DNA of 64,000 nt from a virus, in the IMG/VR virus record IMGVR_UViG_3300021091_000027, positions 1 to 64,000 of that record, one strand, 5' to 3'. Below, piece by piece: positions 7,731 through 16,811 of the stretch. Each line of letters opens with the position of its first letter. Position 1 is the first letter of the stretch. The notes beneath the pieces are model-generated. The model saw only the letters and a list, made by a program, of their open reading frames with translations, was not told the origin of the DNA and made no database searches. Position numbers and translations under genes: made by a program.

Positions 7731-9013
7731 CCGAATTAAAGCATATAACTCCTGAAAACAAAGAGCGCCTAGTTAATCTAATTAACAAGACTGCGTCTTT
7801 TGTTAACAGTGGAATGACTCCAACAGATGCTTTGGTTAAAGCTGCATCTAACGATGAATATCCTCCAGAATTTATAATGAGGGCTGCAGAGGCATACAAC
7901 GGTGCAGCACATCTGGCATATTTTAAATCAGCTTCAATTGAGGATAGAGGAAACTCTTTCTTATTGGCTGATGGCGGAAAAGCTCTGGAGCAGATTCTTA
8001 ATTCTGTAGACGCTAAAAATAAAGTTGCTGAAAGTGTGCCACTTGCATACGTATCCGAATCTCAAAATTTCTTTGACTCTCAGCCTATCGATGATAGTTT
8101 TTTGATGTCCTCAAAGGCTGCCTCTAATAAGCTTACATCTTTTAATGAGTTGCAGAAGGCTGCGACTGTATTAAGCAAAAATGAAAAGCTATCTATCGAG
8201 ATTCTGAGAAACAGATACAATGAGGCCTGTGAAGGACTTGCAAATAGCATCAAGTACTTTAAGGAAAAGGTAGCAGGGGTATCGTCCTACAGAAAAACTC
8301 ACTGGGCGAGAGAGACAATCGAAAAACACGGTAAAGATATTATTGACGTAGTTAGCTTGGCTACTGGAGTTACCGGCAAGGATTGCGAGAAGCTTGCCGA
8401 AGATAGAGTAGGATATTTTTCTTTAGGTATTGAAGAGTTAAACTCTCTTGACAATATAGTTAAAAACTATAATCAAACGGCACTGTTAAATTCCAAACTT
8501 GCACAAGCCGAGCACGATGCATATGTTAATAATTTAGAAAGAACTAGTTTGTTGAATAGTGCTGTAGGGATCAGAAAAAAAGCAGCATTGCCTATAAATC
8601 CAGAAGAAGCTGTAGGTAAGCTGGTCCCCGGATCAGAACAGACCAGGGAGGATATACAGCGTGGAGCTCTTGACAATCTGGCAGATCCAGACTTTGTAGA
8701 TCAAATTACTCGCATCGATAATGCTCTAAATATCCACAAGCTGATGAAGACGGATCCAATCGTTGGCGGACATTCTCCAAAGGAGATCGAAGAAGCCCTT
8801 GGCGAGATATACTCTATAGCACCAATTGCTTCAAAACAAACTCCTTTGCTTAGATCTATGCTTCGTCGTAGACTCGAGGCCGGAGATCAGATAGACGACT
8901 TCTCTTTGAATCAAATGCTAGCAATGGAAGAAAAGATGAGAGACCAGCGTAGAGAATATGCTGTTGTTCCAAGACTTACGGGTCTTGATAACCCACAAAG
9001 GACTGTAAGATGA
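7727..9013 (+). CDS. Helical head-region protein, unknown function
   Basis: A 428-residue, mostly helical protein coupled by ATGA on both sides. It is rich in a short pattern of the form hydrophobic-x-K-x-A (NKTAS, VKAAS, FKSAS, SKAAS, QKAAT, CEKLAE and others, about nine copies). The same pattern recurs in the protease, scaffold and neighbouring proteins. The N-terminus (PENKERLVNLINKTASFV) forms an amphipathic helix. An internal head or core protein processed during maturation would fit, but this is inference. Confidence 0.6.
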   Translation: MTELKHITPENKERLVNLINKTASFVNSGMTPTDALVKAASNDEYPPEFIMRAAEAYNGAAHLAYFKSASIEDRGNSFLLADGGKALEQILNSVDAKNKVAESVPLAYVSESQNFFDSQPIDDSFLMSSKAASNKLTSFNELQKAATVLSKNEKLSIEILRNRYNEACEGLANSIKYFKEKVAGVSSYRKTHWARETIEKHGKDIIDVVSLATGVTGKDCEKLAEDRVGYFSLGIEELNSLDNIVKNYNQTALLNSKLAQAEHDAYVNNLERTSLLNSAVGIRKKAALPINPEEAVGKLVPGSEQTREDIQRGALDNLADPDFVDQITRIDNALNIHKLMKTDPIVGGHSPKEIEEALGEIYSIAPIASKQTPLLRSMLRRRLEAGDQIDDFSLNQMLAMEEKMRDQRREYAVVPRLTGLDNPQRTVR

Positions 9014-9948
9014 CTGATATTAATTCATTACTAATTAAGTTTGCTTCAGCAAGATCAAAAATTGCAGGTCCGTACCCAGTTTCAGCCGGAGATGCTAATA
9101 ACGACGGCCTTTATGATGAAGGCGCCAGGGAGCGCATTCCCATCGGTGAGATGAGCGCTAGAAACCTTTTGCCTTTTGGTATCCCAGCAGGGAATCAAGA
9201 GGGGTTTAATCTTGGGGAAATCCTAGGATTAGGTGGATTGGGATATCTTGGTAGTAAATTTCTTAGAGAAAGGTTTACTCCTGGCGGTTTATTTAGAAGA
9301 GACAGCTATAATCCACGTGAGGCTCAAAATATTGCTAATTTAAAGCCAGGTCCTGCTCAAAGTCTAATGGCCAGATATTTAAGCGGTCCTGCTGCAGGCA
9401 TATCAGTTACTCCTACTACGCCTGGTGGAACTGTTCGAGAATTCCCTTTAACTATAGAGGGAAAAAATGTCCCAGTAACTGCAGATGCCAGAGCAGCGGA
9501 GCTCATGAGGCCACCGCCACCACGACGACGTGGAGATTCCCCGGGTAACCCGGTTCGAACTCCAGGACTACCTGGCGGTGGAGGAATTACTCCAAGCACT
9601 CCACGTAGAAGATTCTTTGGCGTAAATGCACCAGGAGCAAAAGTAGAGATGGCTCTTCCCCCAAAGGCATTTGAGGGCACCATGGGCGCTCTTTCTCGTG
9701 TTGGCGGAGCACTGTCTGATAGTAGAATGCCGTCTCCTGCAATTCGACCAAGAACATTTCTTGGAGGTTTGAGAACTGTACTGCCTAGCAGATTGGGCGG
9801 AGTGCGTGGAGGCAGCTCCGGTCCGTTGGGACTGATCGCAGGACTTGCGCTTCCTGCGGCCTATAACGCATTTATGTCTAAACCGGAAAACTTCGATCCT
9901 TTATCATCTCAGCAAAATCTAAGCGGACAGCCCATAATTCCTAAATAA
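9010..9948 (+). CDS. Pro/Gly/Arg-rich protein, unknown function
   Basis: A 312-residue protein coupled to the previous gene by ATGA. The N-terminal tag MTDINSLLIKFASARSKIAG carries two K-x-A motifs. A Gly-rich hydrophobic patch follows (ILGLGGLGYLG, about 68-80). Residues of about 165-200 are a basic Pro/Gly-rich disordered stretch (PPPPRRRGDSPGNPVRTPG), and the C-terminus has another hydrophobic segment (GPLGLIAGLALPAAYNAFM). High Arg and Pro content suggests a disordered, possibly nucleic-acid-contacting head protein. No family is recognised. Confidence 0.55.
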   Translation: MTDINSLLIKFASARSKIAGPYPVSAGDANNDGLYDEGARERIPIGEMSARNLLPFGIPAGNQEGFNLGEILGLGGLGYLGSKFLRERFTPGGLFRRDSYNPREAQNIANLKPGPAQSLMARYLSGPAAGISVTPTTPGGTVREFPLTIEGKNVPVTADARAAELMRPPPPRRRGDSPGNPVRTPGLPGGGGITPSTPRRRFFGVNAPGAKVEMALPPKAFEGTMGALSRVGGALSDSRMPSPAIRPRTFLGGLRTVLPSRLGGVRGGSSGPLGLIAGLALPAAYNAFMSKPENFDPLSSQQNLSGQPIIPK

Positions 9949-9953
9949 CATAG

Positions 9954-9959
9954 TATAAA
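9954..9959 (+). promoter_or_regulatory. -10-like box (TATAAA) close to start codon
   Basis: TAGTATAAA ends 7 nt before the ATG of the prohead protease gene at 9967, inside an 18-nt gap. No -35 element or clear ribosome site is visible. It belongs to a group of similarly placed boxes (16792, 21860, 29811, 35977). Promoter function is inferred. Confidence 0.3.
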
Positions 9960-9966
9960 ACAAGTT

Positions 9967-11322
9967 ATGTTTATCAAAGCATTTAGTCCTGATCACTTTA
10001 ATCTAGGTAGTGACGCCCCGTTTGAGATTCTTAGATTTTCCTCAAAGGGTCTTGACTCTGGTCAGGAGAAGCGCGCTAATATGTTTTCCAAGTTGATTGA
10101 AGGATATGTTCCCTCAAAAGACAAGACGGCAGTTCACACGATAGCCATGACTTCTTCAGAGAAATTTGGATTTAATAGAAATGGCGACGGCTGGAAACGT
10201 GCTAATCTAATAAGAGACCATCCCACTTTTATTTCTCATGCAAAGGTGTTTCGCCACCACAAGAATACTCCATTAGATTCCTCTTTTGGAGTTATTAAAG
10301 CTGCTACATTCAACGACGACATGGACAGAGTTGAATTGTTAATGGAGCTGGACAACTCTAAGTGCGCCGAAGAACTGTCTTTGCTTGAGAGAAATGGTAG
10401 CTATCCTGTTTCCATGGCTTGCAAGATTTCACATGACGTATGCTCCATATGCTCAAATAAAGCAAAAACTCCAAAAGAGTATTGTTGGCATGTGAAAGAA
10501 GCGCTTGGCAAGATTATGGATGATGGTAAGATTGTTGGAGTCGACAACCCTCAATCCATATTTTTTGACATATCTAGAGTTATTCGCCCAGCCGATAGAG
10601 TCGCTTATACTTTAAAGAAAGCCTCTACCGGTATCAGCGGAGGAGCCGCTCTTGCAGAAGAGCTAGGATATTCTTTAAATACTTTAGACACAATAGAATC
10701 TACTTTGACCTGCAACTATAAGTCTGCAGAGAAAAAAAGAAAAATATTAGAAAAAATATCAAAAATGGAAAAAAGAATTGATGGCATTGCTCAACCAGCT
10801 GTCATTGATTCTCAAGAGGAGGTAGAGGAGGCTGTAAAAAAGCTTTCTTCTTTTATTCCGATCTATATGGACTCGGTGATGAGAGGGCTTAGCGATAATG
10901 GTATTGTCCTACGTCCATCTGAGTTTTATACCCTTATGACTGGAAATTCTTTGGGACCTACCCAAGCAATAAATTTTAATAAATCTGCAGTTGCCGAAGG
11001 AATAAGCCAATTTTCTTCAGAGGATCTGATTTTTAGTTCATTATATGAGCCGGCAAGCATGAAGATATCTGGCAAGATTGCAAATTTATGTGATGCTATC
11101 AGGCCCTATCGTAGTGTAACTATTCCATTAATGGGTAGAATTATTGGTACACAAATTAGAAAATCAAATCCAATTAAGCTATCTTCTGATTTAGATTCAT
11201 GTTGGTCTAAAGAATATGTTCGATATCAGCTTGAAACATATAAGTCCATCAAGGCCGCATCTTCCGCAGGCGACATTGATGATTTAGTCTTTTGCGGAAT
11301 TTGCCAAAATACTGTAGAATAA
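9967..11322 (+). CDS. Prohead maturation protease (T4 gp21-like serine protease)
   Basis: A 451-residue protein. The first about 220 residues match the herpesvirus/T4-type head protease fold: FGFNRNGDGWKR (about 67-78), the catalytic His in VFRHHKN (H97 or H98), the catalytic Ser in PVSMACKI (S149), and an acidic segment FFDISRVIRPAD (about 199-210) likely to hold the third residue. The CSICSNKAKTPKEYCWH stretch (C159, C162, C173, H175) is a family-typical Cys/His cluster that could bind zinc. The enzyme should cleave scaffold and head proteins before DNA packaging. The C-terminal half is helical and may be a core-targeting region. Position directly before the scaffold and capsid genes supports the call. 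Confidence 0.88.
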   Translation: MFIKAFSPDHFNLGSDAPFEILRFSSKGLDSGQEKRANMFSKLIEGYVPSKDKTAVHTIAMTSSEKFGFNRNGDGWKRANLIRDHPTFISHAKVFRHHKNTPLDSSFGVIKAATFNDDMDRVELLMELDNSKCAEELSLLERNGSYPVSMACKISHDVCSICSNKAKTPKEYCWHVKEALGKIMDDGKIVGVDNPQSIFFDISRVIRPADRVAYTLKKASTGISGGAALAEELGYSLNTLDTIESTLTCNYKSAEKKRKILEKISKMEKRIDGIAQPAVIDSQEEVEEAVKKLSSFIPIYMDSVMRGLSDNGIVLRPSEFYTLMTGNSLGPTQAINFNKSAVAEGISQFSSEDLIFSSLYEPASMKISGKIANLCDAIRPYRSVTIPLMGRIIGTQIRKSNPIKLSSDLDSCWSKEYVRYQLETYKSIKAASSAGDIDDLVFCGICQNTVE

Positions 11323-11349
11323 CTACCACACGAAAAGGACACCACTAAT

Positions 11350-12948
11350 ATGGCCACCAGTTTTGAACACCGAGCACTAGTTGAACAACTTCGTGCACTT
11401 ACTCAGAAGCGCGCCGAAAATCCTGGCGAGCAAATTTTAAATACTTCTCATCCCAGTGGAAGCAATTCAGCTGCTGATGATCACACTCGTCCAGCCGTTG
11501 TAGGTCATCGCTATTCTGAAAATACTTCTGATAACAAAGCGATGTATCCTGCCGGTACCGACAGTGACACCAAGCTTGAAGCTGGTAGTCAGCAGAAGGA
11601 CCCAGGCCACAACAAGGGCCTACACCCACGTCCATCGGGCGAGGCTCCTGAGGTTGAGCGTAAGTATAATTTAAACGAGCATAACGATCCGGGCTCTTCT
11701 CATCCAAGTGGCAAGGCTGCGCAAGAATTTATTTCCGAAGCAAAAACTCTTGCTGCAGAGTTGCGCAATCTGATCAAAGCTTCTGCTTCTGGCTCAGGGG
11801 CTGATACCTATGTCACCGGTAATCCTCCAGAGGAGGCTACCAACAGTAATGATGCTAATGCTAAGGGAACTGAGGCTTATCCTCAGAATGAAGAAAACGA
11901 TGGAAACATTGCTTTATCTAAGGAGCAAGGTAAAGATGCGGCTGCCGGTCTAGCCGATATCAGAGCTCGTGCGACTGCTGAGTACGTCGAGACATGTAAT
12001 TCTCTGAAAGCATCTGCTGCACTTGATGCAGAATCGTTTATTCAAACTATCACTGCTGTTATGGATAAGTTTGCGGCCCCCCATGTCCTACCTGCGATCG
12101 AGCAGCATCAGAAAGCTGCAGCTGTCGCCCAAATAGACGACCTAGCTTCTAAGATTGCAATGTACGATCTTCTTGCAGAAGCTGACAGTATGCCAAAGTT
12201 TGCTGAAATGATGGAAGGCAAGAAGAAGGACAACAAGAAGCCTGATGCTGACGGCGACGGCGTTCCTGATTGGGCAGATAAAAAAGAAGGCCCAGATGCG
12301 GAAAAGAAGGAAGCTGCAAAGTTGGCAACTCTTCTCAAAAAGGTCGCAGAGATGTATGTTTCTGAAGATGCCTCCAACGACGACTCTGATGACAGCTCGG
12401 AAAAATCAAAGGATAAGCCTAAGCCTGCAAATACACAAGAAAAGAAAGAGGCCTCCCGTAAAGGGGGTACCTTTCGAAAGCGCTCCGAAGAAGAAGAAGA
12501 GATGATGGAGGACGAGGAGGGCGAAGATTCGCCCTCTGAAGAAGAGGTCTCCGATGACGAGGAGGCTGCAGCAGAAGAGGTCCTTGCAAACATGGCCTCA
12601 ATGCCAAGTGGTGGTGGAGCGCCAGACGAAATGGCTAAGATGATGGATCCCGGGGCAATGGCAGAGGGCGCGGAACAAGCTCCTCTTTCACCAGAGGAGG
12701 AGGCTGCTCTTATGGCACTCATGCAGCAGGAAGGAATGAAGGAGTCTGATGTAAAGGCATTTGCCACTACATCTGCCCTCATCGCTTCTGGCAAATTGGA
12801 TACCAATAAGCTGTCTCAGGCTCAAGTCGCTTACCTTCAATCTTGCGATGGTGCAGTAAAGCGCGCTGGAGCTAAGTTCCAGACTCTTCGCTCTGCCAGT
12901 CGTCTACGTAATGAAATTAAATCAATTTACAAAGGAATCCAGTCGTGA
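11350..12948 (+). CDS. Capsid scaffold / prohead core protein
   Basis: A 532-residue, strongly charged and mostly disordered or helical protein between the protease and the capsid genes, the usual place for the scaffold. It has a polar repeat-like N-terminus (two HPSG segments), alanine-rich helices with many K-x-A motifs, a calcium-binding-like loop DADGDGVPDWADKKEG near residue 300, a long acidic run (about 380-415) and a Met/Gly/Pro-rich segment before a helical C-terminus (SRLRNEIKSIYKGIQS). The C-terminal basic helix could contact the capsid protein. An AAGGA ribosome site is 14 nt upstream. It is likely degraded by the neighbouring protease. Confidence 0.75.
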   Translation: MATSFEHRALVEQLRALTQKRAENPGEQILNTSHPSGSNSAADDHTRPAVVGHRYSENTSDNKAMYPAGTDSDTKLEAGSQQKDPGHNKGLHPRPSGEAPEVERKYNLNEHNDPGSSHPSGKAAQEFISEAKTLAAELRNLIKASASGSGADTYVTGNPPEEATNSNDANAKGTEAYPQNEENDGNIALSKEQGKDAAAGLADIRARATAEYVETCNSLKASAALDAESFIQTITAVMDKFAAPHVLPAIEQHQKAAAVAQIDDLASKIAMYDLLAEADSMPKFAEMMEGKKKDNKKPDADGDGVPDWADKKEGPDAEKKEAAKLATLLKKVAEMYVSEDASNDDSDDSSEKSKDKPKPANTQEKKEASRKGGTFRKRSEEEEEMMEDEEGEDSPSEEEVSDDEEAAAEEVLANMASMPSGGGAPDEMAKMMDPGAMAEGAEQAPLSPEEEAALMALMQQEGMKESDVKAFATTSALIASGKLDTNKLSQAQVAYLQSCDGAVKRAGAKFQTLRSASRLRNEIKSIYKGIQS

Positions 12949-13352
12949 AAAATATCAACCTTCCAGTAAGGGCAATTGAAAAACTTGCCTCTTTTATGGA
13001 GCGAGTTCCTCAGGTGGTTGCTGCCATTTCGAACGAAACTCCAAATTCGCAATATGCGGCCGCTGCTAATGTTTCTGTTTATCGTAAAGAAGCAGAAGCT
13101 TGTACCGCAGATCTCGTCAAGCACGCTGGTTTAGATCCAGCTCGTCAATCTGAATTCATGAATTTCATCATGACCCCAGAGGGCTCGCTCAAGACCATCG
13201 GCTCCCTTACTAGCAAAATCGCTAGCCTTCAGACAGAAGTTGCCCAGGCTCGTAATCTTGCAGTAGGCGGTCCTTCTTCTGTAACAGCAAAAGCTGCAGG
13301 TAGCTCTGTATCTCAGGCCGCAAATGTCTGGTGCGAAGCTCTCCTCGGCTAA
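12945..13352 (+). CDS. Small helical head protein
   Basis: A 135-residue protein starting with GTG, which overlaps the scaffold stop as GTGA. It contains the hydrophobic-x-K-x-A motif several times (AIEKLASF, LVKHAGLD, LTSKIASL) and ends in an Ala/Ser-rich tail (SVSQAANVWCEALLG). Location between scaffold and capsid genes indicates a head assembly or minor capsid role. The exact function is unknown. Confidence 0.6.
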   Translation: MKNINLPVRAIEKLASFMERVPQVVAAISNETPNSQYAAAANVSVYRKEAEACTADLVKHAGLDPARQSEFMNFIMTPEGSLKTIGSLTSKIASLQTEVAQARNLAVGGPSSVTAKAAGSSVSQAANVWCEALLG

Positions 13353-13410
13353 TTGAAAGTAATATATATTTACACTAAACTATAGCAAGTCTAAAACTTG
13401 GAGATAAAAA

Positions 13411-14049
13411 ATGGCTTACAAAACTCTTACTCAAATGACAAAGAATATGCTCGAACCAGTCCGTGGATGGTGGGACGAGCGTCAACTCTCACGCGTTTGC
13501 CCCATCCACAATGGCGATACCTCCACGATCACTGCACTTGATGCCGTAGTCGCAGGTGCCGTCGGCCACCTCAATTCCAACAACGAGTTTGTTCTCGGCG
13601 GCGGCGTAAAGCACAAGATGCCACTATTTGCTCGTGGCGGCGGCGCTGATAATGACGCTGTTCGCTTCGAAGGCAACCTAGCTAGTCAGCGTGCAACTGC
13701 CACTCAGGGCACCGCTGCTCAGGCTGGCCCATCTGCCACGGTCTTCCGTGAAGTTGGAATTTCCTGCCTTGTCGGTACTGGCGCTTATGAGCTCGGCACC
13801 ACCGAGTATGCCGGCTCTGTAGCTGCTGGCGATCTTCTCATGGCTAGCACCACATCCGTAGGAAAGATTGCAACGTTTGCTCCTAGCACTTCAGGTGCTG
13901 CAAACTCTCTTTACACCGCCACTACCTCCGCCGCTGCCCCCATCAACAATAACCAGGTCGTCGGGATTGCAACGTCTGCTGCTGGCGTAAAGAATCAGTA
14001 CGGCGTAGCAATGCTTTACTTCTACGTTAACTGGTGGCCAGCACTCTAA
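13411..14049 (+). CDS. Virion protein next to the major capsid gene, possible decoration protein
   Basis: A 212-residue protein with a GGAG ribosome site 9 nt before the ATG. The sequence is Ala/Gly/Thr-rich and beta-like, with GGGVKHKMPLFARGGG (about 70-85) and an aromatic C-terminus (AMLYFYVNWWPAL). C-rich synonymous codon choice resembles that of the capsid gene next to it and suggests high expression. Immediate placement before the capsid gene suits a decoration or cement protein. No specific family is recognised. Confidence 0.6.
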   Translation: MAYKTLTQMTKNMLEPVRGWWDERQLSRVCPIHNGDTSTITALDAVVAGAVGHLNSNNEFVLGGGVKHKMPLFARGGGADNDAVRFEGNLASQRATATQGTAAQAGPSATVFREVGISCLVGTGAYELGTTEYAGSVAAGDLLMASTTSVGKIATFAPSTSGAANSLYTATTSAAAPINNNQVVGIATSAAGVKNQYGVAMLYFYVNWWPAL

Positions 14050-14092
14050 TTTAAAACTTATAAAGAAACTAAACTAAACAGGAGTAATACAG

Positions 14093-15070
14093 ATGGCATT
14101 AGAACATCTCACAGATATGGAAAAAAGAGCGAACCAAGTTGTTCGTCAGCACCTTGATCAAATGGAGTTTAACCCCGAGTCCACCATCAAGGTCTCTCGG
14201 GCTACTTCAGACTACATCCGCATGAAGCTGCGTGAAGAGGGTTTCCTTCGTAAGATCCTTCCAGCACAGACAATTACCGGAGATGATCTCACCAAGCAAG
14301 TTTCCACCGACAAACCCTCCAAGGTTGTCGAACTAGAGCCAGATTCGCCTGGCGCTATGTCGATCCCCTTCGGCGAGTTTCCAAGCAGCACTTATATCTA
14401 CGGTAAGCGTTGGCTCGTAACCTTTAGCCGCATTGCTACTCCAATGTTCAGTAAGGACGTTGCAGAGCTGCACGACTATGATCTCGACATTCGTCAGGTC
14501 ATTAGCGATAATGCGCTCAAGGATCTACAGGCTGAGGAGGACGGCAAGTTCATTCAGACGATCAACTCGCTCCTCTCCAATGACACCATGAATTCTGAGC
14601 AGAATCTGCCCTACGGCCCAGGTGGTGCAAACATTAAACTTTGGAGGAATCTCTCTGGCGGTCTCACTCGTGAGAACGTCGTTGAAGCCAAGAAGCTAAT
14701 GATGGCTGCAAATGCTCGCCTTCGTCCTCAGACTGCCCTTGTCAACCAGAAGACTGCTCTTGAGTTCGAGAAGTGGACTCGTGAAGAGGTCGGCGGCGAT
14801 ATGGCGCAAGGTATCCTTGTTAACGGTTGGGCCAGCGAAGCCAACAAGTGGTGTGCCCTTAACTGGATCACCACCATCAAGGACGATCTCATCAAGGACA
14901 ACAGCATGTTCCTTTTTGCCGCACCAGAGTTCCTTGGCCGCCTTTATTTCCTTGAGGACACCACAATGTTCGTCAAGCGTGAAGGCCCAATGCTCAGCTG
15001 GTACGCATATGAAATGCTCGGCGGCGGCATTGCCAACGTTGCAGCATGCAGCAGAGTTGACTTTACATAA
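14093..15070 (+). CDS. Major capsid protein (HK97 fold)
   Basis: A 325-residue protein with an AGGAG ribosome site. After a short helical N-terminus (MEKRANQVVRQHLDQMEFNP) the sequence has the expected HK97-fold layout: an E-loop/P-domain start (IRMKLREEGFLRKILPAQTI), a beta-rich region (PFGEFPSSTYIYGKRWLVTF), a spine-like helix (LDIRQVISDNALKDLQAEED), then A-domain segments (ARLRPQTALVNQKTALEF, SMFLFAAPEFLGRLYFLED). The N-terminal extension may be removed by the head protease. Position after protease and scaffold, optimised codon use and a strong hairpin downstream all fit the most abundant head protein. Confidence 0.88.
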   Translation: MALEHLTDMEKRANQVVRQHLDQMEFNPESTIKVSRATSDYIRMKLREEGFLRKILPAQTITGDDLTKQVSTDKPSKVVELEPDSPGAMSIPFGEFPSSTYIYGKRWLVTFSRIATPMFSKDVAELHDYDLDIRQVISDNALKDLQAEEDGKFIQTINSLLSNDTMNSEQNLPYGPGGANIKLWRNLSGGLTRENVVEAKKLMMAANARLRPQTALVNQKTALEFEKWTREEVGGDMAQGILVNGWASEANKWCALNWITTIKDDLIKDNSMFLFAAPEFLGRLYFLEDTTMFVKREGPMLSWYAYEMLGGGIANVAACSRVDFT

Positions 15071-15087
15071 TTTAAAGATAGGATGCG

Positions 15088-15115
15088 CCTACTGGGGGAG
15101 AAATCCCCCAGTAGG
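15088..15115 (+). terminator. 12-bp hairpin with GAAA tetraloop after the capsid gene
   Basis: A perfect 12-bp stem (15088-15099 with 15104-15115, core CCTACTGGGGGA) is capped by GAAA. It lies 17 nt after the capsid stop and 19 nt before the next ATG. The tail after it is A/T-rich but has no proper T-run. It matches the hairpins at 4650 and 25955 in design, not in sequence. Confidence 0.82.
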
Positions 15116-15134
15116 AATTTAATAAGATACAACT

Positions 15135-15710
15135 ATGGTTTCAGACGGCCCAACAGATCCTTCTTCTCCAGAATTCATCGAGCAGATGTACAAGCACCTG
15201 GTCTCCATTGGTGCAGATAAGCACGATCCAGAGGGCTTCAAGAAAGACTACGAAAAGGCTTTAGCAGAGGCTAAGGCAAAACACTCCAAAAAGGAATCCC
15301 CTATGTCAGACACTGATAACTCTGAAGCAAAAAAGATCGCAGCTCTTCAGGCACTTATTGCCACCAACTACATTCCAGAATTTGTAAAGACTTGTTTCGA
15401 CAGTGGCCTTGAGTTTGAATCTGAGTCAGACTTAGCTCACGCCTTACAAATCAACGGTAAGTTTGCTGCACTTGTCTCTTCTGGTGTATCTGTTGATGCC
15501 TTGATTGACACCATTGTCTCCAACCTGAATGTCAAGCATGCTAGCGAAGGCCAGATTAAGTTGTCCTTAGCCAGCATTAATCATGCCTTAGATTCTGGCC
15601 TAGAGTCTGCCGGCGTCCCTGTTGATTCAATGAATAAGGCGGCAGCGGCAGATATAACAAACGATGTATCTGATGAGGAGCTCCTTACGTTTCTTAACGC
15701 TGTCAGCTAA
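15135..15710 (+). CDS. Small helical virion protein with possible internal start
   Basis: A 191-residue helical protein directly after the capsid hairpin. The first 56 residues are charged (MYKHLVSIGADKHDPEGFKK). An internal ATG at 15303 (M57, MSDTDNSEAKK) has a strong AAGGA site 7 nt upstream, better than the site of the first ATG, so a shorter product may be made too. K-x-A motifs (AKKIAALQ, VKHASEG, MNKAAAAD) recur. It is probably a head or neck protein; the function is not recognised. Confidence 0.6.
   Translation: MVSDGPTDPSSPEFIEQMYKHLVSIGADKHDPEGFKKDYEKALAEAKAKHSKKESPMSDTDNSEAKKIAALQALIATNYIPEFVKTCFDSGLEFESESDLAHALQINGKFAALVSSGVSVDALIDTIVSNLNVKHASEGQIKLSLASINHALDSGLESAGVPVDSMNKAAAADITNDVSDEELLTFLNAVS
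15291..15305 (+). promoter_or_regulatory. Strong internal ribosome-binding site
   Basis: AAGGA (15291-15295) is 7 nt before an in-frame ATG at 15303, inside the gene that starts at 15135. The spacing is ideal, whereas the first ATG has only a distant AGGAA. It either marks the true start or drives a second, 135-residue product. Confidence 0.45.
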
Positions 15711-15736
15711 TTAAGCTGAAAACAAGGAGCGCGGCT

Positions 15737-16771
15737 GTGAACTTCTACCAAGCGCCTGTAGCCAGAAGAATAGCACTTACTACCAAAACTGAGCAAAGCA
15801 ACACTTTTGTCACTCCATTGGCACCAGGCAGCCTTGGTACCTTTGCTCTTCCTGGCTTTGGACATGGCCTAAATGTAACTCTATTTCTAGAGACGCCAGG
15901 ATGGGCTACAGCGGCAAGTAAAATCAATGTTAGAGGACATGCTCTGGCCACGACCACCGGCAGCTGTGTAGCTGCTCCTAACGTTTGTTTGTCGGATGCA
16001 GATAGTTATCTCTTTTTAAGAGGTAATAATGTATATGCAAATAACTCTACTCCTGCAAACGGATCGCATATAGTTTATTGTGCCCAGTTGGATATAAACT
16101 CAGTTGGATCTACTAGAAGTGCGGCTGAAAACGATTACTGGGTACGACCTGGGGATACGTTTACATTTACCAATCCGTTCACTGGCACAGTTGGATCCAA
16201 TATAGGTACCGACGGAACAAGAAATGCGCCTTTAATTACTTCGGTTAGGCATAAAAGTGGATCAAGGTCTCTTTTAATTGAATTTACCGTACCTATTAAC
16301 ACTACTATTAATGTGAATGGGTATGCTGGAGGCGACTACAGTGCTTGGAAAGGAAGAGACCTAATATTTTTTGAAGGTCCCACCCCCGGCGAAGCCGTCG
16401 CTTCAAAAGGACTGTCTTACCACAGATTGACTTTGAACGTTACAGATCCTTCTGGTGCGTGGACTGGCACTCTATCTAATGCAACTAACCTTACCTATAC
16501 TGCAGCAAACAGACCAGGACTGATTCCTGTAGGCACTGCGCCACTATCTGCAGATATGGTAGATCCCAGCAAGATGATTGTTTGTAACTCTGCATCTTTA
16601 GCGGCAAACGGGAGACTCCATATGGGACTTACCGGACTAGCTACATTACATAATGATTATGCTTTTGAGCATATTTCTGACTTTAGTCAAGGTAGCGTTC
16701 CTTATAGATGTATTTCTTTTAGCGCTGCCAGTTCGTGGATTATAGAAGCACTAGTAAACCCGCTGCATTAA
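15737..16771 (+). CDS. Beta-rich virion protein, unknown function
   Basis: A 344-residue protein with a GTG start preceded by AAGGAG. It is Gly/Ser/Thr/Asn-rich with alternating strands and few helices, typical of outer virion or fibre-like proteins. Segments include SYLFLRGNNVYANNSTPANG, WVRPGDTFTFTNPFTG and VNGYAGGDYSAWKGRDLIFF. It follows the head genes and precedes the neck genes, so a head-surface or neck-decoration role is possible. No known family is recognised. Confidence 0.6.
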   Translation: MNFYQAPVARRIALTTKTEQSNTFVTPLAPGSLGTFALPGFGHGLNVTLFLETPGWATAASKINVRGHALATTTGSCVAAPNVCLSDADSYLFLRGNNVYANNSTPANGSHIVYCAQLDINSVGSTRSAAENDYWVRPGDTFTFTNPFTGTVGSNIGTDGTRNAPLITSVRHKSGSRSLLIEFTVPINTTINVNGYAGGDYSAWKGRDLIFFEGPTPGEAVASKGLSYHRLTLNVTDPSGAWTGTLSNATNLTYTAANRPGLIPVGTAPLSADMVDPSKMIVCNSASLAANGRLHMGLTGLATLHNDYAFEHISDFSQGSVPYRCISFSAASSWIIEALVNPLH

Positions 16772-16791
16772 TAAAGTAAAATCTTGCAGCA

Positions 16792-16800
16792 TGGTATAAT
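16792..16800 (+). promoter_or_regulatory. Extended -10 box (TGGTATAAT) close to start codon
   Basis: TGGTATAAT ends 11 nt before the ATG at 16812 in a 40-nt gap. A transcript starting at the usual distance would have almost no leader. No -35 is apparent. Promoter activity is inferred. Confidence 0.4.
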
Positions 16801-16811
16801 TAGGCGTACCG

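Noticed and set aside
12108-12806. Long minus-strand open frame (232 codons) opposite the scaffold gene
   Set aside because: It is the antisense of a low-complexity acidic, Glu/Ala-rich region, giving an artificial Ser-rich product. There is no ribosome site, and the plus-strand gene is well supported.
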